DNA of 64,000 nucleotides from Epinephelus fuscoguttatus (Eukaryota; Chordata; Actinopteri; Perciformes; Serranidae): contig NC_064770.1 of assembly GCF_011397635.1 (NCBI RefSeq), positions 26,243,603 through 26,307,602 of the forward strand, in the 5' to 3' direction. The translations under genes were made by a program, and so were the position numbers. Below, in pieces: positions 37,700-51,000 of this stretch. A model generated the notes under the pieces. It ran no database searches. It was not told the origin of the DNA and saw only the letters and a program-made list of their open reading frames with translations. Every line of letters starts with the position of its first letter. Within the stretch, counting starts at the first letter, position 1.

Positions 37700-38270
37700 C
37701 ATCATCTTGTTAAAATGCAATGTTCTGCCGGGAAACCTTTGGTCCTAGCATTCATGTGGATGCCACTTGACACCCACCACCCACTCAAACACTGTTGCAG
37801 ATGAGACACACCCCCTCATGGCAACGACTCTTCCCAGTGGCAGTGGGCCCCTCCAGCAGGACAATGCACCATACCACACCAAAAAAATGCCACTAAGAAC
37901 TCAAGGCATCAACCTGGCCTCCAAATTAGCCAGATCCCAATCCCGCTGAGCATCCGTGGAACATGCTGGTACCCCACCTCACTACCCACAGGACTCAAAG
38001 TATCCGCCATCAACACCCTGGTGCCAGACACCACAGAGGTCCCGTGTCCATGTCTCGAAAGGTCAGAGCCAAGTCTGATGCAAGGAGGCTCCACCGTAGA
38101 TTGGAGGTACCTCTGGGATATCGGCATGTATGCTCGATCAGATTGGGACAATGTTCGGGTGGGTGGTGAGTGCCAAGTGGCAATGACCCAAGGTTTCCCA
38201 CCAGAACATTCCATAATAGCCATAGACTGTATACAATTGTAATATGATAAAAAAAAATTCCAAGATTTGT
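37700..38270 (+). pseudogene. Tc1/mariner-type transposase fragment
   Basis: The plus strand reads LQQDNAPYHTKK, the block holding the second catalytic Asp of Tc1/mariner transposases. Further on, the sequence for the PNSPDPNPIEHLW block is recognisable but altered (ASKLARSQSR, stop, VEHAG). Stops and shifts show it is dead. Lies in the inferred 5' UTR intron of tecpr1. Confidence 0.65.
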
Positions 38271-38828
38271 CCAAAAATATGTCTTAAAGTTGGTTAAAAA
38301 CTATCTTGAAAAAGTCTTAAAAGCATTACATTTAATTTAAATTTGACTTAATCTTGTAGATTCTATGGTCATGTCGGAGTGGTCACTAGGAAAATAAATC
38401 TAAAGGTTAGATAATAATTTTTAGAAACAGTTGAGAAACAACAAGAAAGATGAGGGAAAAGATAGAAACCTGAGAATAAAATCAGAATCCAAAACTTTGA
38501 GAGTATATTTTAGTTTATTTGCAGAATTCTTAAAAAACTAATTCAGATTTCTCATTTCAACCACTGACCTCTGATGGAGCGACACATCTCATCACATATG
38601 TCTTTCTCTTATGGCTCTGATCCTCTTTTTTATTATAGGGATGCAGACTACCAGAGTGGGAAAATAACACTCACTATTCAAGGATGAATCTAAATGCAAA
38701 TGTGGCTTTCACTCATGGTCGTATATCTGCAGGATGTCAATAAGGCTCAAGTGCGCAGAGTCATAAAGTAAATACCAGACAGATTGGAAAGACGAGTGCT
38801 GTCCTGCTGTCTCCTCTCAGGGGCCATC

Positions 38829-39053
38829 ATGCCCATCACGCTGCTGTGGGCCGTGGATGTGTACGGCCGGGTGTACAGCCTCTCCACAGCCGGCCAGCGC
38901 TGGGAGCGGGCAGACGACCTGCTGCTGGAGCTGAAGCGTGTCACAGCGGGGAAGGGGCGCTGCTGGGGCATCGGCTGCGACCACCACGTTTACCTCAACA
39001 TGATGCCCAGCGAGACTCCCATACGCTACAGGGAGGAGACCTATGAAAACCAG
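38829..39053 (+). CDS. tecpr1: tecpr1 coding exon 1
   Basis: Starts at the ATG giving MPITLLWAVDVYGRVYSLST, matching the family N-terminus; an acceptor (ctcctctcag) lies 8 bases upstream, so the exon itself starts at 38821. It holds a first tectonin-type WAV..GRVYSLSTAGQRW repeat and ends at GAAAACCAG|GTTGGC. Confidence 0.92.
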
Positions 39054-42000
39054 GTTGGCTCAGGCTGTATGTTGTCACACCCACGATGTAGACGCTGTAT
39101 GTCGATAATGCTAAAGTGCTGTTGCTGTGTGTGTGTGTTCTCAGAGGTGGAACCCAGTGGACAGCTTCACTGACACACTGCTGCCCACCGACCGCTGGCC
39201 GTGGAGCGACGTGACCGGGATGAATCCTCAGCCGCTCCACAGCTTTGAGCTGCCGTCCCGCAGCTGGGAGTGGGAGGGAGACTGGTATGTGGATCAGAGC
39301 TGTGGAGGGGAGCCCAGTCAGACTGGGGTAAGAAACAACACATGAACACACACACAGAGACTGACATTTGTATTTGTTCCTGTTCTTTCTTTATTCTTGC
39401 TTGCTATCTCTCTAATTTGGATAAATTAAATATAAAATGTTTTATTATACTGTCTACTCTACTGTGGCTCTGTTTGTGTCTCTCTTCAGGGCTGGGAGTA
39501 TGCAGTCGACTTCCCGGCCAACTTCTCTCCAGACAAGAAGTGGAATTCCTGTGTTCGTCGCAGGCGGTGGATCCGCTACAGGAGATATATAGCACAAGGC
39601 ACCTGGGCAAAGGTTTGGACGCTCTCTGAGACTATTATATACAGTGGGAACTGCTTATAGTGATCACAGTTACAGTGATCAACTGCATATATGGACCTTA
39701 AAGTTTGGGACAGAGTCAGTCCTGTACAAATGCTGTTTAAATAGTTCATTCATTCTTCAGAAACTGGGACAAAACCTTTCTTTTTGGGGTGTTGATTTTT
39801 ACTCTTCAACCTGGACTAGGAACATATATTTTAAAAGATCAAAGTCTTGACTTTAAAACTTGTAAAGGACCAACTTCCCAGTGATTCAATTTTTTTCTTG
39901 AATAGCATATATAGTAGATGTCAGAGGTAAGATCTGACGGAGTTGACAGAAAGTTATGTATTCATGAATTTCACTGCAGTCGTAGTGAGAAGCAATTTCA
40001 TCTTGTCCAAGTTACAGAGTTCTCTTGCTGCTGATCAAAGCTCTCATTTCTAAACCAGAATTCTTATTTAGTTTTGTTTTATAGTTGACCTGTTATGGCT
40101 GACACACCTGATAGCAATATTATTAACAAATTTATCAAAAAATAGATGGCTTACCAGTACTTGAGCAGCATTCCTGCCTTTCTGGAAACCAGGAAGTGAA
40201 ACAGCAGTCCCTGTGATTTAGCTTATTCCTTTCATAAAATGTTTTCCTAGAAAACTGACAAAAAGTTGACAGAAATCTGGGAAACATCTTTAAAGGGCCA
40301 ACATTTTCAAAAATATATATATTTTAAAATAAAGATGATTATAGCAGTATACTTTTAAAAAGATTTTATCAGTACGTACCGTTTAATTTTAATTTAATTT
40401 TAATTTTTGACGTTTTTAATAGTTTTAAGTCGTGAATTCTAGGACAAGGGTGTTTTTTGGCACAGGACAAGGTTGAAAAATGAGAGCAAATTGAAATATT
40501 TTATAAGTCACATTTATTTTATATATATAAGTCCGTTAAAAATAATGTTTCACTCCAAAAACAAAATTAGCGTGTTGATAAATTATAATCTTAAGGGATA
40601 TTTTTGATAGGACAAGATTTGTCCCAGTTCTCAAGAATGGGTAAGTTCACTTACAGTAATCAAGTAGTCAGCTTACATTTTTGATTTTAGACATGACAAC
40701 TTCTGGAGTAACAGTTTAAAACTAAAATATCTTGTATATTTTTTTTTTTACTTTAATCCCATTTTACTTCTCCTTGAGGTAACTCGTCTGCTTCCGGCTG
40801 GCTACCTGAGGCTGGTGCTTTGTGCACATTGGAATCATGATGGGATTGATGTGAAAAACGTAGTCTCCTCAAAACTTATGGCTGCTAGTGATAGAGACAG
40901 GGAACATATGTGCATGGGGAAAGCACCTGTGGTTGAAGCCGCCCTGCCCGGTCATTTTTGAGTTGGACCTAAAGCTGCAGTTTTTTTAGATAGTCAGTAA
41001 AATTCAGTAAATAGTGAAGCTTTTTTGTTTCATTACTTTATATTAACATAATAAATATACAAATGTCATTAAGATAGTAGTTTGCATGAGAAATAAGGGG
41101 GGGGGGGAAGAAAGAAACCTCGGTTTATAGTGATCAATTAGACCTGGACAGATGTGATCCCTATAAGCGGTTTCCACTGTCTCTCCATAAGTATCTGTGC
41201 AGAAAAGTTGAGTACAGATCAAACTGAAGTCACAAGCAAATTCTCTGTCTTACTGCAGATCCCTCTGGACAGTCCCAGGAAGCCTCCACTGCCGCTCTGT
41301 GACATAAGCTGTGGTGGCTGGGAGATGAGCGACCAGTCTGGAAGGTATCCCTACCTCTGGGGTGTGACCCAACAAGGACAGGTCAGTCTGCTCCACCAAC
41401 AGTCATGTGACAAAGGTTTTAGGGCGTGTGAAGTCCACATAGCTTTCTCCTCTTTTCATTTTTTTCAACTTAAAGAGGACCTGTTATGCATCACGTATTT
41501 TGCCTCTCTACTAGAACATGTTTACGTGCTTAAAAAGCCCAGTCTGCTCTGATTGGTCAACGTTTCCAGGTTTGAATCTCGGCACCTCTGCATTGTCATT
41601 GCAGCTCGAAAAATGACTGTGATTGAGCTTCTAAACACAATCAGGCACATTCCAACAGGAATATGATCCGAAATCTGAGAGAAATTTTTGACATCAGCGA
41701 CCAAGATTACATGTTTCCCTGACATTAGTATGTAGCTACATGGAGCAGTGTACTTGCAGCCCCGCAATGACTGTGTGTAGCGTAACTTTCTCCCGTTAAA
41801 AATGACCAATAAAAGCCTATAAACACAACTGTACATGTTTGAGCAGGACTGTGATCCGCAATCAAGGATAAATAAACAACATGGGCAGCCAAGATTACGT
41901 GTCCCTGATGTTAGCATGTAGCCAGACATACATACATAATGCAAACACTTGCAGTAGCATGCCTGGAGGAGCTCACCGTATAAAGATGTTCGACACAAAT

Positions 42001-45000
42001 TGACATCAGCTTGTGTCGACAGTTGAAAAAGTGTTGTAAACCGAGTATTTAGAACAGTCCGAAGGGCACAGGGATTACTTTCGCATACATTTACCTCATT
42101 ATTTGAAACTTTGGCCACTTTTGATATGAACATACGTCACTGTAACATATGATAGAAAATAAGGGAAAGCAAAATAGGTCCTAAAACTGAAGGATTATGT
42201 GCACTACTCACTATGTTTTTGAGAATTTGCAGCTCTGGGGTTAATTAAAAAATAATTAAAACAATTAAAAACAATCATGGTTACTGAATTATTGATGTAG
42301 CACTGAATGTACCTTATACTCTTGTTCACAGTGGTGTGTATTTCCGCCTAGGCAGCCTCTCCACAGTGCTGTTGAACACTCCAGTTGTGCAGCCTAATTT
42401 GTCTTTACCAAACACACTGTCTTAGACAAAGATTGAAATTTTATGAGATCAATTGCTGCAAATGTGGATCTCAGTCAGATGTTGTAGCAACAGGCTTCTG
42501 TCAGTGCAGTGCACTTATAATTTTTGATCACAAGGGGGCAGCATAGCCTCACATAATTCACATAGTTAAACTTAGGTCTTCTTGAGCCTGAGAAATATAA
42601 AGTGCTGTCACTGACATGTGTCTTAAATACATAATATCTTGTATTATGGATGTGTCATTTTAAGTCTAGAGGCATGTTATACTATTTCCTACTCAGTCCA
42701 ATTTTATGACTTTGTCTTCACTCTGCAGGTGTGGTTCAGGGAGGGCATCCACCCTCGGGTCCCAGAGGGCACCAACTGGGAGGAAGTAGAAGTGCCCAAA
42801 GAGGTGGCTCAGTTGTCAGCAGGCCCAGGAGACCTGCTATGGGCTTTACTGTGGGACGGGAACCTGCTAGTCCGCACTGGCCTCACCCTGGACAGCCCAA
42901 CTGGTCAGCACTCACTGTAGTTCACGTTAACATGTACCCACCAATATTATGTTTCCATTGTCTCTCATCTTTGCCCCCTTTAACAATCCTTTCTATGTGG
43001 TGATTGTGGGAATTGTGTCGGGATATAAGAGACTACGTGCAGTGTTGTCATATGTGGAGACCCAAGACAATAGGCCAGGATTATTGTACTCTACAAAGAT
43101 TATCATCAGCAATATCCTGTTACATTTTTCAAAAGTCAAATATAATGGTATGAGATTAAACGTCAGTGTCAGTGAACACGCAACATTGTCTTTGTCTATC
43201 AGGCACATCGTGGGTGGAGGTGGAATCACCAGGAAAGGACGTTGAAGCGCTTCATGTGGCTGTTGGAGTCAGCGTGGTCTGGGTGGTCACTAAAGACTAT
43301 AAGGTAAATCAGTGTTCCTCACGTGTGTAAAACTCTAAGTGGCTGTTGTTCAGTGTGATGGTAACATATCTGTATCTGTGTGTTTATGTGTTTCAAGGTG
43401 TGGTTCAGGCGTGGCGTCAACTCCCACAACCCCTGTGGCTCCGGCTGGATCAGCATCGGAGGGGAGATGATAACGGTGGATGTTGGACTCAATGACCAGG
43501 TTAAAAGATTTCTGCTGGTTGTGTCATCATCACATCTTTTTGATGAGAGCCTGAGCCTTATCACAATGTAGTGATTTTTTCCTTTAAAGGAGTACTTCAC
43601 CCACAAAATGATCATTTGTGTATGAGTTACTTGGCCCATGTTTCACTTAATTTGTATCATCCAAAAAGAACCTTTTTGCTAACATACACTCATCTGCTAC
43701 TTTATTAGGTACACCTTGCTAGTACCAGGTTGGACCCCTTTTTCCTTCAGAACTGCCTTCATTCTTGGTGGCATAGATTCAACAAGGTGCTGGAAACATT
43801 CCTCAGAGATTTGGGTTCATATTGACATGATAGTATAACACAGTTGCTACAGATTTGGACTGTGGAGTCCACTGGAGTACAGTGAACTCATTGTCATGTT
43901 GAGATGATTTGAGCTTTGTGACATGGTGCGTTGCCCTGCTGGAAGTAGCCATCAGAAGATGGGTACACTGTGGTCATAAAGGGATGGACACGGTCAGCAA
44001 CAATACTCAGGTAGGCTGTGGTGTTTAAACCATGCTCAGTTGGTACTAAGGGACCCAAAGTGTGCCAAGAAAATATCCCCCACACCATTACACCACCACC
44101 ACCACCAGCCTGAACCGTTGATACAAGGCAGGATGGATCCATGCTTTCATGTTGTTTACACCAAATTCTGACCCTACCATCTGAATGTGGCAGCAGAAAT
44201 CCAGACTCATCAGACCAGGCAACGTGTTTCCAATCTTCTATTGTCCAGTTTTGGTGAGCCTGTGTGAACTGTAGCCTCAGTTTCATGTTGTTAGCTGACA
44301 GGAGTGGCACCTGGTGTGGTCTTCTGCTGCTGTAGCCCATCTGCTTCAAGGCTGGACGTGTTGTTGGTTCAGAGTTGGTCTTCTGCAGACCTTGGTTGTA
44401 ATAAGTGGTTATTTGAGTTACTGTTGTCTTTCTATCATCTTGAACCAGTCTGGCCATTCTCCTCTGACCTCTGGCATCAACAAGGCATTTTCACCCTTGT
44501 GTGTGAAAACCCCAGTAGATCAGCAGTTTCTGAAATACTCACACCAGCCCATCTGCCACCAACAACCATGCCACATTCAAAGTCACTTAAATCACCTTTC
44601 TTCCACATTCTGATGCCCAGTTTGAACTTCAGCAGGTTGTCTTGACCATGTCTACATGCCTAAATACATTGAGTTGCTGCCATGTGATTGGCTTATTAGC
44701 TATTTGAGTTTATGAGCAATTGAACAGGTGTACCTAATAAAGTGGCCTGCGAGTGTAGTTAACAATGCTAAAGGGGGTTCCCAACTCTGGGGCGTGTTAG
44801 CAGCAGTAATCTTAGCCAAGGCTTGTGTTCAGCAATGTAGCTGTTAGTACTGAAGGTGTATTTCAGTGACACCTTAATATTTAAATTTATTAGACACCAA
44901 AAACAACATACTAGATTTTTTGTCAGTAACATTTCATTATTAATGAGCATGAGCGTTCCAGCCTTTCTGATTCCTTTAACCTCACTGTAGCATGTGTCCA

Positions 45001-48000
45001 CCCCAGCCAGCCGCTCCACTCTCACTGCTCCCCCTCTGACCGATTCACTTTACCCTCAACTCTGGATCTGGTTTCAGGACGAGCCAGATCAGGGCTGGGG
45101 TCGGGGCTAGAGAGGCTTTCGCTCAGTATCTCACTGCTGAAGACTTTGCTAGCACTGCAAACCCACATCTCACACCTCCTCCCCTTCCGTCTCTCACCTC
45201 TGTTCACCCCCTCCCCCAAGGCCTTCTACCTCTGGCCTCCAGTCCTGCCCCGCGGTTGCCCTGTAACACGAGTACAGCCAGCCGTTCCAGCCAATGTCCC
45301 AGCAGTAGCGCCTCAGGCCCAGCCTTATATATCCCCAGACTATATTCCTACTGGCCTGACATATGGGAGACTCCCTAATTAGAAGCTGGCCAAGCCGTCG
45401 TCATCATATCCCATATTTCATATTTCAGGGTTGCAATTATGGATATGGCGTGTGTGAGGTGGCGGGCGCCAGTGTTACAGTATATGGCCTTATAAAGTAA
45501 CAGTCGCCTGCGGCCTACTTGTGTCACTGATACACCTTTGAAGAGTGAATAAAAGTTTCATTCTATCTCATTTGGCATTTAGCAGGAATCTGACACATTT
45601 AGTTGTCTGTGTTGTCACTGTATTTCCTTCATGTGGTGACCGAGTGGATTTATTTAATGGCTCAGGGTGTGTGCCTCTGATTGTGATTGTCACCCACTGC
45701 TTTGTGGACTCTTCGCCGGGAAATTAGCTACAGAGACCACGTTTTTGTACCAGGCTGCTGTAAAGTTGGGTGTATAACATGGGGGTCACCCTCAAGTGGC
45801 CATTCGAGGAACTGCAGTGTTTTGGCACCTCTGCATTGGCTTAATTTTTCAGTCCCGGAAGTTGAAGCTTAATTTTACCTTTGTTTTTCTACTTTGTTTT
45901 CTTCTCTTTCATCTGTCAGGTGTGGGCGGTAGGTGAGGACCGCGGCCTGTATTTCAGAATGGGCGTGACGCTTTCTGAACCAAGCGGGAACGGCTGGATT
46001 CCTGTTTCTGCCGAATGGGGCAACAGTAAAGAGGTTATCCCACCCAGGTCTGTATGAATAATCCAGTTGAATCTTATTTAATCTTGTAATAAAACGGACC
46101 CCTTATTTTTTTCTGCATGTGTTGTTTAACAGGAAGGAGCGTGAGTTTGGTGGCCAGCTGACGGATGCCTCACAAGGCTCAGTCCTGAGCTGCACCGACT
46201 CAGACTCAGAGTTAGGTCCAGCTGATCCAGAAAACAGCACGAAAGATGCCCCAGTCCTGGAGGCAGCAGCCCCCTCTGTTGTTCCCTTAGGGGGAGCAGA
46301 CTCACCTTCACCTCCCCTGAAAACAGAGGACGCTCCCTCAGCTTCCCAACAGGATGCCCCCAAACCCTTTATCCCTGCGAGCGACAGCTTCATCAACAGC
46401 CTGGTGTCGGACCGTGACAAAACTTCCACGCCCCAGCTGTCCATCGCAGAGGTACCGCTTGAAGAGGTCGAGGAGCCGTCCCCAGCCCCGATACTCCGGA
46501 CCCCTGAGACCGCAGGACACGATGTTCCCTGGATGAATGTGGATCTGGAGGGAGCAGAGGCAGCTCGGTGTGCGCAGGCGTTGGGGTCTTCGTCAGGTGA
46601 TGGCGGTGCTGCTGCCACGTATGCCCTGGGGACGCTGGAGACCTCTCAGGGTGTTGGAGAAGAGGACGGGCCAGTGTGGGCCTGGATCTCTGGTGGAGGC
46701 TGTGATGTGGATGCGGATTCGCAAATCAGCTGGCTTAGTCCCACAGGTATATGTACAACCAGTATGGAGTGATTCTTAAAATTAATTTACTTACTCATTT
46801 AACAATCAAATTAAAAGAGTACTTCACCCACAAAATGATCTGCATATAAACTTCTCACCCTCTAGTTAAGCAAAGTTTTCTCCATGAATTCAACATAAGA
46901 CGCGCTGAGTAATTGACATACAAAAGATCACAATGTCACCAATGTTGTTACATTTATGTCAGTTTATATCTGTATTATATCTGTGTTTGAATGTTGTACA
47001 CTGTGTGTCTGTGGCTTTACATGTATAGAGATATACTGTGTGTGTCATCTCTATGGTCGTCTGTCTGTATGTCTGTCTAAACGTCTGACTTGTATGTGTG
47101 TCTGTCAGGTCCTCTCACCAGCTCCCTGTCGCTGACTCCAGTGCAGTCAGCAGCCTGGAGCGAACAGCAGCAGCAGGAGCACAGAGAGGAGATCAGCAAG
47201 AAACCGCTGGAGAGAAGCAATGTAAGACCTCCTGTGTTCGTCTTTCTTTCTGTCTCAGATCGATCACATCTGCTCTCCTGTCACATTTTTCATATCTGTG
47301 TCTATATGTGGTCCCACCCTCCTGTTTGCCTCGCCAGTCGGTGTGGGTGCGTAAAGGCGCGCTGCGCTGGTGGAGAGACTGGAAGCCTCAGCGCTGGGTG
47401 GATGTGGGTGTTGCTCTGGAGCAGTCCACCAAGTCTGACGGCAAGAAGGACAGCATTTTCTTTGTCTACTACACACAGTACGATGAGAAGAAGGTTGGTT
47501 TTGCTGCTGAGTTTTCAACAGTTGTCTTTTGTTCTTTCTCTTTATGCTAATGTTCTCGTCTCTGTGTCACAGTACCTCCATGTGTTTATAAATGAAGTGA
47601 CGGCACTGGTCCCAGTGCTCAGGGACTGCCACTATGCCTTTGCTGTGTACACCGCCCAAAGGACCAAACAGAGGTGGCCTCTGGTACTGGCAGCACAAAC
47701 AGAAAAGGACATGAATGACTGGGTAACTAAGTGTTTTTAAGCACACAGAGCATGCAGCAAATACATAGGTGAAAATATAGTTTATGCCTATCATACACTA
47801 CAACAGTGGTTCCCAACTGGTGGGTCGTGGGGTCGAGATTTCTCCTCGGTCATCAGTTGAAAGTCAACACAGTTTAAAATCTTTACAGTCATACTTGTGT
47901 TTGCCAATGCCGTCGAGCTAGTTTGCTGTCTCTATTAAGTAGCTGTCCATTATTGATTCACTCAACAGCAAGAAATGGCACTTCAGAATAAAAGCTCTGT

Positions 48001-51000
48001 GCCAAAAATTCACTGTACTTCAAAATGAAGTGTGTTTTTTTTGAAAACTTGACAAGTTCTCGAGTCACTTGTGGTCCATTCAGAATGGACCTATGACCCA
48101 CTTTTGGACCACAACCCACTAGTTGGGAACCACTGCATTAGAGGTCTTTGAAAAGACTTGTGAAAGACTGAAATCTGGCACCCTCTCACATGTAAAGACA
48201 ATGGGCCTCATTTACTAATAGGTGCCTTAATATGTGCTTACTCTGTGCATAAAATATGTGCGCACACAGTTGCACCAACGCATTCATGACACATGCCCAC
48301 AGGCTGTTGTTCTTACCACTGTGCATATGTTGGTGAATCAGAATCAGGATAAATTGGCAGACACATGCCCGCTATCTGCAATCAGCATACCGCCATGTCC
48401 CCATTTCTCTATATGGAAATATGTTTGCACAGAGCTGTATCATGGAGGAAGTGGTGAAGTTGTTTCTACACACATATTAAGGCCCTGACACTCCAGAGTC
48501 GGACCATCAGTGAGCGTCTGTAATTGAGATCACCCATCTCTTTTACAAGGGAGACCTGACCAAGACAGCAGCACACAAAAAGTTACAGCCAAACAACACT
48601 ATAAAAAACACAAGATACACAGTAACATGTAGAAATATTAGAACACCTATACACAATGACAAGACCCACCCACTCATTCATCCTTGTACTTATGAGAGCT
48701 TTAAAATCAGGCAGAGAGACCAGTTCATGTAGTTTCAGCAGAGCACATAAAAGCTTTCTTACCTGGCTCAGTGTGTGTGCGAGGAACAGACAACAAAACT
48801 AAGTCTTGAGATCTCAGACTGTAGCTACAGTCAGATCTTTGTTCAATCAAAGTACAAATGTACAAATGGGAGTTTAAGCAGTATGGCTTCAGAAATGAAC
48901 AAATACCAGTGACTGAGCCAGTTTGTAACAAGTCTCAGTGCACTATGATATGCAGTATCTAACGTGCAAACAATGTGCAGATGCAATCATGTACAACAAA
49001 TCACCGTAATCCAGAACCAGTAAAAACGTAGCAGCAACCAGTCTTTTTCAGGCCTCAAAAGATAAACAGGACCTGAAATAAAACCCTAACACCAGCCTCA
49101 GCTTTTGAAGAAGATTATCAACCTGAGGTTAAAGAGATAAGGAGTCATCAAGGCAAATACTGAGATATTTGTAACAGGTGACAACCTCTAACTTGTTTCC
49201 CTGAGCAGTAATAACATCAGGAGTGTTCACAGACTTCTTCCTAGCATCTGAGAAATGCATGACCTTAGTTTTATCAGCATTTAAAACCAGCTTTAGTTGT
49301 CGAAGCTGAATCTGAATCTGACTTACACTTTACTAGTATTTGCATTTGCTAGCTAAATCTCATTGCTGATCACATTCCCTGTTGTTTCTGTGTCTGTCCT
49401 CTGTCCTCAGTTGTGCCTGTTGTCTGACTGTTGCTGTGAGTGTCGAGGGATCACAGGTCCCCCGTCCAGACACGCCCTGTGGTCCACAACCTCAAAGGGA
49501 GACATCATGGTCCACGAGCCGTCCTTCTCCCTGGAGGCTCCTGCACACACTCTGCCCTGTGACCACATGTGAGACTGATACCAAAAAGCCTGCCTGCTTT
49601 TTTTGTTTTCACTCTGTCTCTCTGGTAGATCTGGTCTTCCAACAGCTTTTTTGTGTCTGCATTGTCTTACTGTGTCACTAACATGCTAACACACTGCTCT
49701 GCATGGTGACAGTGGGTGTTATATTTGCTGCTAATGTGTCAGATCTCTGTAAGACTGTGTGTGGCAGTGCTTTGCCTCTGTGTGCTAACAGTAATGCTGG
49801 TTGCTTCTGGTGTGTGGTGCTGCAGGTTCTGGCGGCAGGTCCTGGGTCACCTGCGCTGTGTAGAGTCTAACAGTCTGGGGCTGGTGTGGGGCATCGGGTG
49901 TGACGGCACTGCCTGGGTCTACAGTGGGCGCTATGGGCAACAGCCCACCCCGGGTAAACTTACCCATATGTTTCCCACAAATGACAGAGACTTCCCACTG
50001 ATACTCCCATGTACAAACTACTGATGGGTCCTTCGAGATATACTATGCCGAATTGTACTAAAACAATGTATAAACCCATACAGAAGAGGCCAAACCGCAG
50101 TGCACATGTATAAGTCAAAAATCAAATGTGCAAGTCCTTCATATCTCTTAATCAATTTACACTTAACGTCAAGGTTCTTTTTGGAGGAATTCTGACACCA
50201 GTCACTGCATCTACTCAAACTCTGGCGAGGTCACAAGATCAAAAAGATCTCCCACCTTTTTTATGAGGCCACAATGTGCTCCTGGCACAGAGTGAAGAGA
50301 TGCAGCAAACTGGATGTATTTTCGAGGGCTATCCTGCCGACAACGTCAAAACTTATCACTCTCAATCATCACTCATGACCCACCAGAAGTGTGTGGAGAC
50401 TCTGCCCTCTACCCATATTTTCTTATTGTCTTCTAAAATTTTGTGTTCGGGAAATTTACGGGCTTGAAATATTAAAGCAAGGCAAAACGCCAAACGAGAA
50501 TGAATCTAGTTTTGGCCTTTACTTTTACTTTGGCTGGCGAACATGTTTACAAACAGTTACCGACAATCCTGCATAGTGAACCTTTAAAATTACATTTTTC
50601 GATCAACATAATAATTGATCTGTGTCAACTTTAATAATTGCTTAGTTATTTATCAAGTAAACATGGAACATATATGCTGGTGCAACCTCTCAAGCCAGAA
50701 AGACAAGCTACTGATATTTTGTATTGTATTTACACTAAATATTTATCTATAATTGGTACAATAACCATTAGGTAAGGTGAGCTAAACTAAACTAAGATAA
50801 ACTAAGCTAAAATAAGATAATTTAATCTAAGATAAATTAAGCAAATATAAAATAAGATTATTTAATCTAAAATAAGATAAACTAAGCAAATATAAGATAA
50901 AATAAGATTATTTAATCTAAAATAAGATAAACTAAGCTAATATAAGATAAGATAAAATAATTTAATCATAGACAAATTAAGATAATATAAGATAAAATAA

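Noticed and set aside
41522..42133. 203-codon open frame on the minus strand
   Set aside because: It lies inside a MITE with inverted ends, has no recognisable domain, and its related copy at 1.6-2.0 kb does not keep the frame.
46103..46618. 171-residue frame antisense to tecpr1 exon 9
   Set aside because: It is a shadow of the GC-rich, stop-poor exon and matches no family.
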